Positions 31,138 through 39,791 of a DNA stretch of 64,000 nucleotides are shown here, piece after piece. Position 1 is the stretch's first letter. Every line of letters begins with the position of its first letter. Source of the DNA: Chloroflexia bacterium SDU3-3 (GTDB lineage: Bacteria > Chloroflexota > Chloroflexia > Chloroflexales > Roseiflexaceae); the NCBI GenBank assembly GCA_009268125.1, contig WBOU01000023.1:1-64000 (forward strand), given 5' to 3'. Position numbers and translations under genes: made by a program. Below the pieces are notes generated by a model. The model was not told where the DNA came from and made no database searches. It saw only the letters and a list, made by a program, of their open reading frames with translations.

Positions 31138-33066
31138 ATGGGTGGTCGCGACGAAGTCGACAAGTGGGTGATTCGCTCGAATGACGGCGCTGGCGAGACG
31201 TTTCAGCATATTGTAGAGCGGAAGCTCAGCCGACGCTCGTTCCTGAAGGGCGCGGCGCTCTCGTCGGCGGCGCTGATCGCGGGCATAACCGCGCCCGAGC
31301 TGGCCGAGATCGAGGCGGCGCAGCGGGGCGGGCTGCAGTTCGCTGCGGTGAAGCCGACCGACCCCAAGCTGGACGAGGTGCGGGTGCCCGAGGGCTACTA
31401 CGCGCGCACGCTCATCCGCTGGGGCGAGCCGCTGACCGCCGATGCGCCCAACCACGATGTCTACCACCAGACGCCCGCCGCGCAGGCCAAGCAGTTTGGC
31501 TACAACTGCGACTTCGTCGGCTTCCTGCCCCTGCCGCTCGGCTCGAAAAGCTCGGATCGTGGCGTGCTGGTGGTCAACCACGAGTACACCAACGAGGAGC
31601 TGATGTTCCCGGCTTACGACCCTAAGAAGCCGACCCGCGCCCATGTGGATGTGTGCGTGCAGGCCCACGGCATGTCGGTGGTGGAGATCCAGCGGGCCGC
31701 TGACGGCAGCTGGATGCCTAGCCGCAGCTCGTCGTACAACCGCCGCGTGACTGGCGACACCCCGCACCGCGTGAGCGGCCCGGCGGCTGGCCACGCCTGG
31801 CTGCGCACCAGCGCCGACCCCGAGGGCACCACGGTGCTTGGCACGCTCAACAACTGCGCGGGCGGCAAGACGCCCTGGGGCACCGTGCTGAGCGGCGAGG
31901 AGAACTTCCACCAGTACTTCGGCAACCTGGGCGCGCTGCCCAAGGATGACCCCCGCGCCGCCGCGCATCAGCGCTACGGCCTGCCCACCGGCTCGTCCGA
32001 GCGCAGCTGGGAGGCGTTCTACGACCGATTCGACCTTGCCAAAGAGCCGAACGAGGCCTTCCGCTTCGGCTGGGTGGTGGAGATCGACCCCTACGACCCG
32101 ACCATGACGCCGATCAAGCGCACGGCGCTGGGCCGCTTCCGCCACGAGGGTGCCACGATCGAGATCGCGCCCAGCGGCCAGGTGGTAGCCTACATGGGCG
32201 ACGACGCGCAGTTCGAGTATGTGTACAAGTTCGTCTCGCGCGGGCGCTACAACCCCAACGACCGCGCGGCCAACATGGGCCTGCTGGATGACGGCACGCT
32301 CTACGTGGCCAAGTTCAACGACGACGGCAGCGGCCAGTGGCTGCCGCTGGTCTACGGCCAGGGGCCGCTCACCGAGGCCAACGGCTTTGGCTCGCAGGGC
32401 GATGTGCTGGTGAAGACACGGCAGGCCGCCGACGCGCTGGGCGCGACCAAAATGGACCGCCCCGAGGATGTGGAGGGCAACCCGGCCAACCGCAAGATCT
32501 ACGTGGTGTGCACCAACAACACCGCCCGCGCCACCGAGGGCAAGCCCGGCACCGATACGGCCAACCCGCGCGCCAAGAACGAGACCGGCCACGTGATCGA
32601 GATCACCGAGGCCAAGAACGATCACGCCTCGACCTCGTTCAGCTGGGATATCTTCCTGCTGGCGGGTCGGCCCGAGGATCCCTCGACCTACTTCGCCGGG
32701 TTCGATAAGAGCAAGGTCAGCCCGATCGGGGCGGTCGACAACATCGCCTTCGATCTGGCGGGCAACGCCTGGATCGCCACCGACGGCGCGCCGCGCGCCA
32801 TCAAGCTGAACGACGGCCTGTTCGCCGTGCCGGTGCAGGGCGCGGAGCGCGGCCACGTGCAGCAGTTCTTCTCCACCGTCACCGGGTCGGAGGTGTGCGG
32901 GCCGGAGTTCAGCCCGGACAACCGCACGCTGTTCCTGGCCATCCAGCATCCCGGCGAGGGCGGCACCTTCGAGAACCCGATTAGCACCTGGCCCGACCGT
33001 GTGGGCCTGCCGCGCCCGAGCGTGATCTACATCGGGGCCTGGGATGGCCGTGTGATCGGTCGCTAG
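31138..33066 (+). CDS. Tat-exported PhoX/DUF839-type alkaline phosphatase-like protein
   Basis: 642-residue protein with a twin-arginine signal (LSRRSFLKGAALSS, about residues 29-42) and the DUF839/PhoX beta-propeller: NHEYTNEE, VLSGEENFHQYFG, GRFRHEGATI, YMGDDAQFEYVYKFVS, MDRPEDVEGNP and a C-terminal PEFSPDNRTLFLAIQHPG. PhoX phosphatases use calcium and iron and release phosphate from diverse organophosphates in the periplasm or outside the cell. The start was chosen for AAGGAG 9 nt upstream. A perfect intrinsic terminator follows. The annotation of this branch as phosphatase is by homology only. Confidence 0.92.
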   Translation: MGGRDEVDKWVIRSNDGAGETFQHIVERKLSRRSFLKGAALSSAALIAGITAPELAEIEAAQRGGLQFAAVKPTDPKLDEVRVPEGYYARTLIRWGEPLTADAPNHDVYHQTPAAQAKQFGYNCDFVGFLPLPLGSKSSDRGVLVVNHEYTNEELMFPAYDPKKPTRAHVDVCVQAHGMSVVEIQRAADGSWMPSRSSSYNRRVTGDTPHRVSGPAAGHAWLRTSADPEGTTVLGTLNNCAGGKTPWGTVLSGEENFHQYFGNLGALPKDDPRAAAHQRYGLPTGSSERSWEAFYDRFDLAKEPNEAFRFGWVVEIDPYDPTMTPIKRTALGRFRHEGATIEIAPSGQVVAYMGDDAQFEYVYKFVSRGRYNPNDRAANMGLLDDGTLYVAKFNDDGSGQWLPLVYGQGPLTEANGFGSQGDVLVKTRQAADALGATKMDRPEDVEGNPANRKIYVVCTNNTARATEGKPGTDTANPRAKNETGHVIEITEAKNDHASTSFSWDIFLLAGRPEDPSTYFAGFDKSKVSPIGAVDNIAFDLAGNAWIATDGAPRAIKLNDGLFAVPVQGAERGHVQQFFSTVTGSEVCGPEFSPDNRTLFLAIQHPGEGGTFENPISTWPDRVGLPRPSVIYIGAWDGRVIGR

Positions 33067-33080
33067 GTATCGGCTTCGAC

Positions 33081-33121
33081 AAAGCACCGCAGGGGATTTT
33101 GTTCCCCTGCGGTGCTTTTTT
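33081..33121 (+). terminator. intrinsic terminator of the PhoX gene
   Basis: Perfect 16-bp stem (AAAGCACCGCAGGGGA and its complement) with a 6-nt loop and a run of six Ts, 14 nt after the stop. Its A-rich left side could also serve the convergent LacI gene. Confidence 0.9.
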
Positions 33122-33139
33122 GTATCGTGCGCCGCGCGG

Positions 33140-34159
33140 CTAGATGCGCGCCACCGACTGGCGCTCGATCAGGCGGCAGGCCAGCGACACGCGGATGGAG
33201 GTGCGCTCGGGCGCGGCGGCACGCTCGATCAGGCGGCGCACCGCCAGCGCGGCCAGCTCGGCGGCCTCGATGCGCACGGTGGTGAGCGGCGGCGAGAGGT
33301 AGGCCGAGGTGGCGATGTCGTCGAACCCCACCACCGACAGATCATGCGGGATGCGCAGCCCAGCCTCCTGCACGGCCCGCATCACGCCCATGGCCGCCAG
33401 GTCGTTGGCGCAGAACACGGCGGTGAAATCCAGCTGCTTTTTGGCCAGGCGCTGGCGCATGGCCTCGTAGCTCGACTCGGCGTTGATCGGGATGTCCAGC
33501 ACCAGCTGGGGGTCGTAGGCGATGCCCGCCTCGGCCAGGGCTACCTGGTAGGCCTCGGCCCGGCGGCGGATGGTGCGGCGCTGCAGCGAGGTGATGTGCA
33601 GGATGCGGCGGTGCCCGCAGGCGATCAGGTGGCGCATGGCCAGCAGCGCGCCCAGGCGGTTGTCGGGCAGGAACGCGTCGATCGGCAGCTCGCGGTGGTC
33701 CACATTGATCATCACGGTGGGCAGGGCCAGCGCGGTGATCTGGTCGATCAGCTCTGGCTCGTCGATCGAGAGCAGCAGCAGGCCATCCACCGCGTTCTGG
33801 CGCAGGCGGTCGAGCGTGCTGTCGGGGCCGCCCACGCTGGCGTAGCTCAGGTGCAGGCCCTCTTGGGCGGCGGCCTGCTCCACCCCGCTCAGCACGGCGG
33901 CGTGGAAGGGGTCCAGCCCCGGTGCGAGCTGCAGGCTGGTGAGCAGGGTGATGTTCTGGATGCGGCTGGCGGGGCGGGCCGTGCCGCGCTGGTAGCCCAG
34001 CTGCGCGGCGGCGGCCAGCACGCGCTGCTGCACGGCCTCGCTGATGCCGGGGGCGCTGCTGAGCACCCGCGAGACGGTGCTGATCGACACGCCAGCCAGC
34101 TCGGCGATCTCGCGCTGCTGGATGCGGCGGCTGGCGTTTTTCTGGTCGTCGGTGGCCAT
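33140..34159 (-). CDS. LacI-family transcriptional regulator of the uronide locus
   Basis: 339-residue regulator with an N-terminal LacI HTH (REIAELAGVSISTVSRVLSSAPGIS at about 16-40, described here by its ends) and a periplasmic-binding-protein-like effector domain (about 68-335) with FCANDLAAMGVMRA and VVGFDDIATSAYLSPPLTTV. It is divergent from the GH88-to-heparinase operon, with TTTGCA-type palindromes between, so it most likely represses that operon and itself. The inducer is probably an unsaturated or keto-deoxy uronate. Ribosome site AGGAA. Confidence 0.93.
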   Translation of the reverse strand: MATDDQKNASRRIQQREIAELAGVSISTVSRVLSSAPGISEAVQQRVLAAAAQLGYQRGTARPASRIQNITLLTSLQLAPGLDPFHAAVLSGVEQAAAQEGLHLSYASVGGPDSTLDRLRQNAVDGLLLLSIDEPELIDQITALALPTVMINVDHRELPIDAFLPDNRLGALLAMRHLIACGHRRILHITSLQRRTIRRRAEAYQVALAEAGIAYDPQLVLDIPINAESSYEAMRQRLAKKQLDFTAVFCANDLAAMGVMRAVQEAGLRIPHDLSVVGFDDIATSAYLSPPLTTVRIEAAELAALAVRRLIERAAAPERTSIRVSLACRLIERQSVARI

Positions 34160-34211
34160 ATGCGGTTCCTGTCTCGTTTCCTGGCCCAGGCGCGGGCTGC
34201 TGCTGACGGAT

Positions 34212-34240
34212 AGTATAGCAATCTATGCAAATTTTTGCAA
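34212..34240 (-). promoter_or_regulatory. promoter of the LacI-type regulator gene
   Basis: Minus strand TTGCAA (34235-34240), 17-bp spacer, TATACT (34212-34217) with TGC extension. The operator palindrome at 34226-34239 overlaps the -35, suggesting autoregulation. Confidence 0.6.
34226..34239. promoter_or_regulatory. operator candidate O1: TGCAAATTTTTGCA
   Basis: 14-bp palindrome with TGCAAA / TTTGCA half-sites around a TT centre, on the -35 of the regulator promoter. The TTTGCAAA core recurs at 34256-34263. Confidence 0.55.
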
Positions 34241-34353
34241 TAGAGTTTCTGTATGTTTGCAAAAGATCGGGGGTGTGTTCAGGTATCCGCTACGACTTTG
34301 AATGCTTGTTTTGGCCTATGATATGCGGCATTGCTAAAAATAGGCGAAAAACT

Positions 34354-34365
34354 TTTGCCTGCAAA
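34354..34365. promoter_or_regulatory. operator candidate O3: TTTGCCTGCAAA
   Basis: Palindromic TTTGC / GCAAA half-sites, ending 5 bp before the TTGACA of the operon promoter. Confidence 0.5.
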
Positions 34366-34369
34366 GCTC

Positions 34370-34398
34370 TTGACACGCTCGTGACTGCGTGCTATATT
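34370..34398 (+). promoter_or_regulatory. strong promoter of the uronide catabolic operon
   Basis: TTGACA (34370-34375), 17-bp spacer ending TGC, TATATT (34393-34398): near-consensus and extended. It is bracketed by O3 upstream and O4 (34400-34411) at the transcription start, the arrangement expected for tight repression. Confidence 0.8.
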
Positions 34399-34399
34399 C

Positions 34400-34411
34400 T
34401 TTGCAAATGCA
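34400..34411. promoter_or_regulatory. operator candidate O4: TTTGCAAATGCA
   Basis: TTTGCAAA palindrome plus an additional TGCA, immediately after the -10, covering the expected start of transcription. Confidence 0.5.
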
Positions 34412-34479
34412 CAGCAATTTTCTCGATGCACTTGCAGCCCCGCCGCCAAGCCCGCATCGACGCAGCAAAGGAGCTGAAT

Positions 34480-35661
34480 GTGCCCCAGCCGACGCCGCCA
34501 CCAGGGGTTGTCGCCAGCGTATCTACCGACGCCGTGCGCCGCGCCCTCGCCATAATCGACGCCAACCGCATCGACTTTGCCACGCTCTACCCAGATGACA
34601 CCACGCTGCGCAGCTTCTACCACCCGCGCCAGCGCGGCTGGGCCGCGCCGGGGGCCAACGTGGGCTGGACCACCAGCTTCTGGCCGGGCATCCTCTGGCT
34701 GGCCTACGAGCTGACCGGCCAGGCCGCCTACCGCGCCGCCGCCGAGCGCCACATCGCCAGCTTCGCCGAGCGGGTCGAGCAGAAGATCGACCTCGACACC
34801 CACGACATCGGCTTTCTCTACACGCTCTCGTGCGTGGCGCCCTGGCGGCTGCTGGGCCACGCCCCGGCGCGGCAGGCCGCGCTGCTGGCCGCCGATGCGC
34901 TGATGCTGCGCTTCCTAGAGCCTGCGGGTATCTTTCAGGCCTGGGGCTACCTGGCCAACCCCGAGCAGCGCGGGCGCACGATCATCGACAGCCTGATGAA
35001 TATGCCGCTGCTCTACTGGGCCAGCGAGCAGACCGGCGACCCGCGCTACGCCGAGGCGGCCCACCGCCACGCCGCCCAGCTGCGCGACCACATCATCCGG
35101 CCCGACAGCACCACCTACCACACCTTCTACTGGGATGCCGAGAGCGGCGCGCCGCTGCGCGGGCGCACCGAGCAGGGCTACGCCGACGAGTCGTGCTGGG
35201 CGCGCGGGCAGGCCTGGGGCATCTACGGCTTCGCGCTGAACTACCGCTCCACCCAGGATGCCAGCCTGCTGCGCGCCGCCGAGCGCTGCGCCGACTACTT
35301 CCTGGCCCACCTGCCCGAGGACAGCGTGCCCTACTGGGACATGGCGCTGGCCGACGGCAGCGGCGAGGAGCGCGACAGCTCGGCGGCGGCCATCGCCGCG
35401 TGCGGCCTGGGCGAGCTGGCCCGCTGGCTGCCCGAGGGCGAGCGGCGGCAGCGCTACGCGGATGCCGCCGACGCCATGCTGGCCTCGCTGGCCGAGCGCT
35501 ACGCCCCGCGCGGCCCCAGCGAGTCGAACGCCCTGCTGCTGCACGCCGTCTACGACAAGCCCAAGTCGGTGGGCGTGGACGAGGGCTGCCTGTGGGGCGA
35601 CTACTTCTATATGGAAGCCCTGATGCGCGCGGCGAAGCCCGACTGGCAGCTCTACTGGTAG
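34480..35661 (+). CDS. GH88 unsaturated glucuronyl hydrolase
   Basis: 393-residue cytoplasmic (alpha/alpha)6-barrel enzyme that removes the delta-4,5-unsaturated uronic acid from oligosaccharides produced by polysaccharide lyases, acting by enol-ether hydration. GH88 motifs: VGWTTSFWPGI, THDIGFLY (first catalytic Asp region), TIIDSLMNMPLLYWA (second Asp), ADESCWARGQAWGIYG and RDSSAAAIAACGL. GTG start with AAAGGAG 6 nt upstream; the longer frame runs back through the promoter. First gene of the operon, and its spacing to the isomerase is 27 bp. Confidence 0.93.
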   Translation: MPQPTPPPGVVASVSTDAVRRALAIIDANRIDFATLYPDDTTLRSFYHPRQRGWAAPGANVGWTTSFWPGILWLAYELTGQAAYRAAAERHIASFAERVEQKIDLDTHDIGFLYTLSCVAPWRLLGHAPARQAALLAADALMLRFLEPAGIFQAWGYLANPEQRGRTIIDSLMNMPLLYWASEQTGDPRYAEAAHRHAAQLRDHIIRPDSTTYHTFYWDAESGAPLRGRTEQGYADESCWARGQAWGIYGFALNYRSTQDASLLRAAERCADYFLAHLPEDSVPYWDMALADGSGEERDSSAAAIAACGLGELARWLPEGERRQRYADAADAMLASLAERYAPRGPSESNALLLHAVYDKPKSVGVDEGCLWGDYFYMEALMRAAKPDWQLYW

Positions 35662-35688
35662 CGCCGTAGCCTGAAAGGAAGACCCACC

Positions 35689-36507
35689 ATGAAATATCAC
35701 GCGCGGCTCACCGCCGACCCCGGCCTGACCACCCTGCCCTACAACCCCTGCTCGCTGCTCGACTTCGGCGTGCTGCGCCTGGCCCCCGGCCAGCGCCACG
35801 CGGGCGAGGCGGGCGACCGCGAGTACCTGGCGGTGATCTTGGGCGGGAAGGCGACCTTTACGGTGAATGGACAGCGCTTCGAGAAGATCGGCGCGCGGCC
35901 CAACGTTTTTGCGGGCAAGCCCCACTCGGTCTACATCCCGGCGGGCGCGTCGTACGCCATCGAGGCCGAGGGCGCGGTCGAGATCGCCATGCCCAGCGCG
36001 CCCAGCGACCTTGCGACCGATCCATACGTGATCGCGCCCGCCCAGGTGGCCAACGGCGTGTGGGGCGCGGCCAACTTCTCGCGGCCCTACCACCAGATCC
36101 TCACGCTGGCCTCGCAGCCCGAGCTGCCCGCTCGCCGCCTGATCGTGGGCGAGACCTTCACGCCCCCCGGCAACTGGAGCACCTTCCCGCCCCACAAGCA
36201 CCAGGAGGACAACCTGCCGCTGGAGGCCTTCCACGAGGAGATGTACTACTTCAAGGTGAACCCCGCCGACGGCTACGGCATCTGCCACTACTACAACGAG
36301 GAGGGCGAGGAGGAGAACTTCACCATCCGCGACAACAGCATCCACATGATGCCGCGCGGCTACCACACCGTGGTGAGCGCCCCCGGCTACACCACCTACT
36401 ACCTGTGGTTCCTGGCGGGCAACCAGCGCGTGCAGGGCGCGGTGGAGGAGGCCAGCACCAGCTGGGTGAGCCGCACCGTGCCGATGCTCAAGCAGCTGGG
36501 CCACTAG
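35689..36507 (+). CDS. IolB/KduI-family ketol-isomerase
   Basis: 272-residue double-cupin isomerase. The sequence is closer to IolB (5-deoxyglucuronate isomerase): PGNWSTFPPHKHQED and HEEMYYFKVNP, then MMPRGYHTVVSAPGY. The two His of PPHKH, the downstream Glu and the His of PRGYH form the metal site. In this operon, after GH88 and before KduD, the likely reaction is isomerisation of 4-deoxy-5-keto-uronate to 2,5-diketo-3-deoxygluconate, the DhuI/KduI step, rather than inositol catabolism. No iol genes are nearby. Ribosome site AAAGGAAG. Confidence 0.88.
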   Translation: MKYHARLTADPGLTTLPYNPCSLLDFGVLRLAPGQRHAGEAGDREYLAVILGGKATFTVNGQRFEKIGARPNVFAGKPHSVYIPAGASYAIEAEGAVEIAMPSAPSDLATDPYVIAPAQVANGVWGAANFSRPYHQILTLASQPELPARRLIVGETFTPPGNWSTFPPHKHQEDNLPLEAFHEEMYYFKVNPADGYGICHYYNEEGEEENFTIRDNSIHMMPRGYHTVVSAPGYTTYYLWFLAGNQRVQGAVEEASTSWVSRTVPMLKQLGH

Positions 36508-36517
36508 GAGGCATGCG

Positions 36518-37282
36518 ATGATCCTCGATTCGTTTCGGCTGGATGGCCGCGTGGCCCTGGTCACCGGCTCCACGCGTGGGCTGGGGCGGGCGCTGGCGCT
36601 GGCCCTGGCCGAGGCCGGGGCCGACATCGCCACGCTCGACCGCTCGGATGCGGCGGAGACGCGGGCGCAGATCGAGGCGCTGGGGCGGCGCTGCGCCAGC
36701 CTGCGCTGCGATCTGGCCACCGCCAGCGTGGCCGAGCTGGCCGCCGCCGTGGCCCAGGCCGAGGACGCGCTGGGCGGGCTGGACATCCTGGTGAACAACG
36801 CCGGGATCATCCGCCGCGCCGACGCGCTCGACTTCACCGAGCAGGACTGGGACGATGTGACGCAGGTGAACCTGAAGGCGCTGTTCTTCCTCTCGCAGGC
36901 GGCGGCGCGGGCCATGCTGCGGCGCGGCGGCGGCAAGATCATCCACATCGCCTCCATGCTCTCCTACCAGGGCGGGGTGTGCGTGCCCGCCTACGCCGCC
37001 GCCAAGAGCGGCGTGGCCGGCCTGACCCGCGCCCTGGCCAACGAGTGGGCGGCCCACGGCATCAACGTGAACGCTATCGCCCCGGGCTACATGGCCACCG
37101 ACAACACCGCCGCGCTCCAGGCCGACGCGGCGCGCTCGCGGTCCATCCTGGAGCGCATCCCCGCCGGGCGATGGGGCGAGCCGGATGATCTGCAGGGCGC
37201 GGCGGTGTTCCTGGCCTCGGATGCGGCGCGCTACCTGCACGGCGCGATCGTGCCCGTGGATGGGGGGTGGCTAGCCCGCTAG
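36518..37282 (+). CDS. kduD: KduD-type short-chain dehydrogenase
   Basis: 254-residue classical SDR, predicted 2-dehydro-3-deoxy-D-gluconate 5-dehydrogenase, reducing 2,5-diketo-3-deoxygluconate to KDG with NAD(P)H. Cofactor motif TGSTRGLG (about 16-23), NNAG near 90, catalytic Ser in HIASMLS and Tyr-x3-Lys in PAYAAAKSG, C-terminal PVDGGWLAR. It begins 10 bp after the isomerase stop with AGGAGG as ribosome site, so translation is closely linked. The next pathway enzymes, KDG kinase and aldolase, are absent from the window. Confidence 0.92.
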   Translation: MILDSFRLDGRVALVTGSTRGLGRALALALAEAGADIATLDRSDAAETRAQIEALGRRCASLRCDLATASVAELAAAVAQAEDALGGLDILVNNAGIIRRADALDFTEQDWDDVTQVNLKALFFLSQAAARAMLRRGGGKIIHIASMLSYQGGVCVPAYAAAKSGVAGLTRALANEWAAHGINVNAIAPGYMATDNTAALQADAARSRSILERIPAGRWGEPDDLQGAAVFLASDAARYLHGAIVPVDGGWLAR

Positions 37283-37402
37283 GCCGAACGCAGCAGATGT
37301 ACCACACGACGCAACGGAGCATCATTCAGCGACGAGACAACCTGTCCTGACCCAAGGACGCCGATAGACAGCTTGGCAGAGACGCCAACACGGAGGTTTG
37401 CT

Positions 37403-38746
37403 GTGAAGAAAATGTTTGCTTTCCCCCTGACGGCCATGCTGATGGCCACCCTGGCGGCCTGCGGCACCACGCCCGCCGCAGGCACCACCGCGGCCCCCGC
37501 CGCAGGCGACGCCGCCACCGCCGCGCCCGCAGCCACCACCGCAGGCGAGGCCCCCGCCGCCAGCGGCGAGCAGGTGACCCTGAAGATGACCGCCTGGGAC
37601 ATCGCCACCACGCCCTACTGGAACGCGGTGATCGACGCCTACGAGGCCAAGAACCCCAACGTCAAGATCGAGCTGGTCGAGGTCTCCTCGGCGGAGTACC
37701 AGGACAAGGTCAACATCATGCTGTCCGGCGGCGATGACACCGACATCATCACCGTGAAGGACACCCCGGGCTACTCGGCCATGCTCACCCGCAACCAGAT
37801 CGTGCCGCTGAACAGCTACATCGAGGCCGACAAGCTGGATCTGAAGGCCTACAACGGCGCGACCGACGAGCTGACCTACGAGGGCAAGCTCTACGCCATG
37901 CCCTTCCGCAGCGACATCTGGGTGCTGTACTACAACAAGGATCTGTTCGACAAGGCCGGAGTCGCCTACCCCACCAACGACATGACCTGGGCGCAGTACG
38001 ACGAGCTGGCCCGCAAGATGACCAGTGGCAGCGGCAGCGACAAGGTCTACGGCACCCACTACCACACCTGGCGCTCGACCGTGGAGCTGCCCACCGTGCA
38101 GGATGGCAAAAACTCGATCATCACCACCGACTACAGCTTTATGAAGCCGATGTACGATATGGTGGTGAAGATGCAGGATGATGGCATCATCATGGACTTC
38201 GGCTCGCTGAAGGCGGGCAACGTGCACTACTCGGGCGTGTTCAAAAACCAGCAGGTGGCCATGCTTCCCATGGGCTCGTGGTTCGTGGGCACCATGATCA
38301 AGGCCAAGGCCGCTGGCGAGGCTACGTTCAACTGGGGCGTGGCCAAATACCCCCACCCCGAGGGTGTGGCCGCTGGCACCACCGCTGGCACACTCACCTC
38401 GCTGGCGATCAACGCCAGCTCGAAGCACCAGGACGCCGCGTGGGACTTCATCAAGTTCTACAGCGGGGCCGAGGGCGCGAAGGTGCTGGCATCCACCGGC
38501 AACCTGCCCGCCCTGCGCACCGACGAGGCCCTGAAGGCCTACGCCGCGCTGGATGGCATGCCCGCTGGCATCGATGAGGCCCTGCAGACCACCACGGTGC
38601 GCCTGGAGCTGCCGATGAACCCCAAGGTCAGCGCGGTCGAGCAGATCCTCAACGAGGAGCACGAGCTGATCATGACCGGCTCGGTGCCGGTGGATGAGGG
38701 CCTGGCCGAGATGACCCGCCGTGTCTCCGAGGCGCTGGCCAAGTAG
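37403..38746 (+). CDS. sugar ABC transporter substrate-binding lipoprotein
   Basis: 447-residue extracellular solute-binding protein, family 1 (MalE/UgpB-like). The lipoprotein signal ends in LAACG and is followed by an Ala/Thr/Pro-rich tether of about 40 residues. The binding domain begins VTLKMTAWDI and holds DIITVKDTPGY and GKLYAMPFRSDIWVLYYNKDLF. GTG start after CGGAGG. It probably binds lyase-generated oligosaccharides at the cell surface and delivers them to the permeases encoded next. Confidence 0.92.
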   Translation: MKKMFAFPLTAMLMATLAACGTTPAAGTTAAPAAGDAATAAPAATTAGEAPAASGEQVTLKMTAWDIATTPYWNAVIDAYEAKNPNVKIELVEVSSAEYQDKVNIMLSGGDDTDIITVKDTPGYSAMLTRNQIVPLNSYIEADKLDLKAYNGATDELTYEGKLYAMPFRSDIWVLYYNKDLFDKAGVAYPTNDMTWAQYDELARKMTSGSGSDKVYGTHYHTWRSTVELPTVQDGKNSIITTDYSFMKPMYDMVVKMQDDGIIMDFGSLKAGNVHYSGVFKNQQVAMLPMGSWFVGTMIKAKAAGEATFNWGVAKYPHPEGVAAGTTAGTLTSLAINASSKHQDAAWDFIKFYSGAEGAKVLASTGNLPALRTDEALKAYAALDGMPAGIDEALQTTTVRLELPMNPKVSAVEQILNEEHELIMTGSVPVDEGLAEMTRRVSEALAK

Positions 38747-38833
38747 CGCCGCCCGCCGCGCCCCCGCCACGCTGCGGGGGTGCGGCCCCACCCGGCCCGG
38801 CAGGCCGAAGCCTATCGAAAGGGGCATCTACGT

Positions 38834-39763
38834 ATGAGCAGCACGCAATGGAGCAACCGAGCGCAGTCGCTCAGCAGCAGCGCGCGGCACAGCCGGCTCA
38901 AGCGCGAGCTGGTGGCCTACTCCTTCATCTTGCCCAACTTCCTGGGCTTTGCGATCTTCACCCTCATCCCCATGGTCTTCTCGCTGGTGCTGGCGTTTAT
39001 GCACTGGGATGGCGCGGGCGCGATCACCTGGGCCGGGCTGTCCAACTTCGCCGACATGCTGAAGGATGAGACCTTCCGCATCTCGCTGATCAACACGCTC
39101 TACTATGTGGCCTTCACCGTGCCGCTGACCATGGCTGCGGCGCTGGGCCTGGCGCTGCTGCTCAACCAGCCGCTGCGGGGCCGCGACTTCTTCCGCACCA
39201 CCTTCTTCTTCCCCTACGTGGCCTCGCTGGTGGCGGTGGCGGTGGTCTGGAATATGATCTTTCACCCCGCCATGGGGCCGGTGAACCAGCTGCTGAGCGC
39301 GCTGGGCGTGGACAAGCCGCCGCGCTGGACCGCCTCGGTGGACTGGGCCATGCCCACGGTGATCATGGCTAGCGTCTGGAAGGGCATGGGCTACTACATG
39401 GTGCTCTACCTGGCCGCGCTCCAGGGCATCCCCTCCTACCTCTACGAGGCCGCCGAGATCGACGGCGCGAACTCGTGGCAGCGCTTTCGCTACATTACCC
39501 TGCCCATGCTCACGCCCACCACGTTCTTTGTCAGCATCATGCTCACCATCGCCTCGTTCAAGGTCTTCGACCTGATCCTGGTGATGACGGGCGGCGGCCC
39601 GGGCCGCGCCACCAACGTGCTGGTGGTGCACACCTACAACATGGCCTTCAAAGAGTTCCGCTACGGCTACTCAAGCGCGATCGCCATGGTGCTGTTCGTG
39701 ATCGTGCTGGTCATAACGATCATCCAGTTCCGCATGGAGCGGCGCTGGGTCAACTATATGTAG
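38834..39763 (+). CDS. sugar ABC transporter permease, MalF/UgpA type
   Basis: 309-residue inner-membrane permease with six transmembrane helices and the EAA loop YEAAEIDGANSWQRFRYITLP (about 208-228), where the ATPase docks. Start with GAAAGGGG upstream. No cognate ATPase gene is present in the operon, so an MsmX-like shared ATPase encoded elsewhere is expected. Confidence 0.94.
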   Translation: MSSTQWSNRAQSLSSSARHSRLKRELVAYSFILPNFLGFAIFTLIPMVFSLVLAFMHWDGAGAITWAGLSNFADMLKDETFRISLINTLYYVAFTVPLTMAAALGLALLLNQPLRGRDFFRTTFFFPYVASLVAVAVVWNMIFHPAMGPVNQLLSALGVDKPPRWTASVDWAMPTVIMASVWKGMGYYMVLYLAALQGIPSYLYEAAEIDGANSWQRFRYITLPMLTPTTFFVSIMLTIASFKVFDLILVMTGGGPGRATNVLVVHTYNMAFKEFRYGYSSAIAMVLFVIVLVITIIQFRMERRWVNYM

Positions 39764-39791
39764 CGGGCGGTCGCCGCGCAAGGAGAGAGAC

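Larger units (their letters stand above)
34160..34479. other. divergent control region of the uronide locus
   Basis: No gene. It carries the promoter of the LacI gene (minus), the promoter of the catabolic operon (plus) and four TTTGCA/TGCAAA-type sites, described separately. Confidence 0.7.

Noticed and set aside
31105-33087. 660-codon minus-strand frame opposite PhoX
   Set aside because: Antisense shadow; PhoX motifs and the Tat signal are on the plus strand.
34915-36957. 680-codon minus-strand frame across GH88, isomerase and kduD
   Set aside because: It spans three well-supported genes on the other strand and has no family features.
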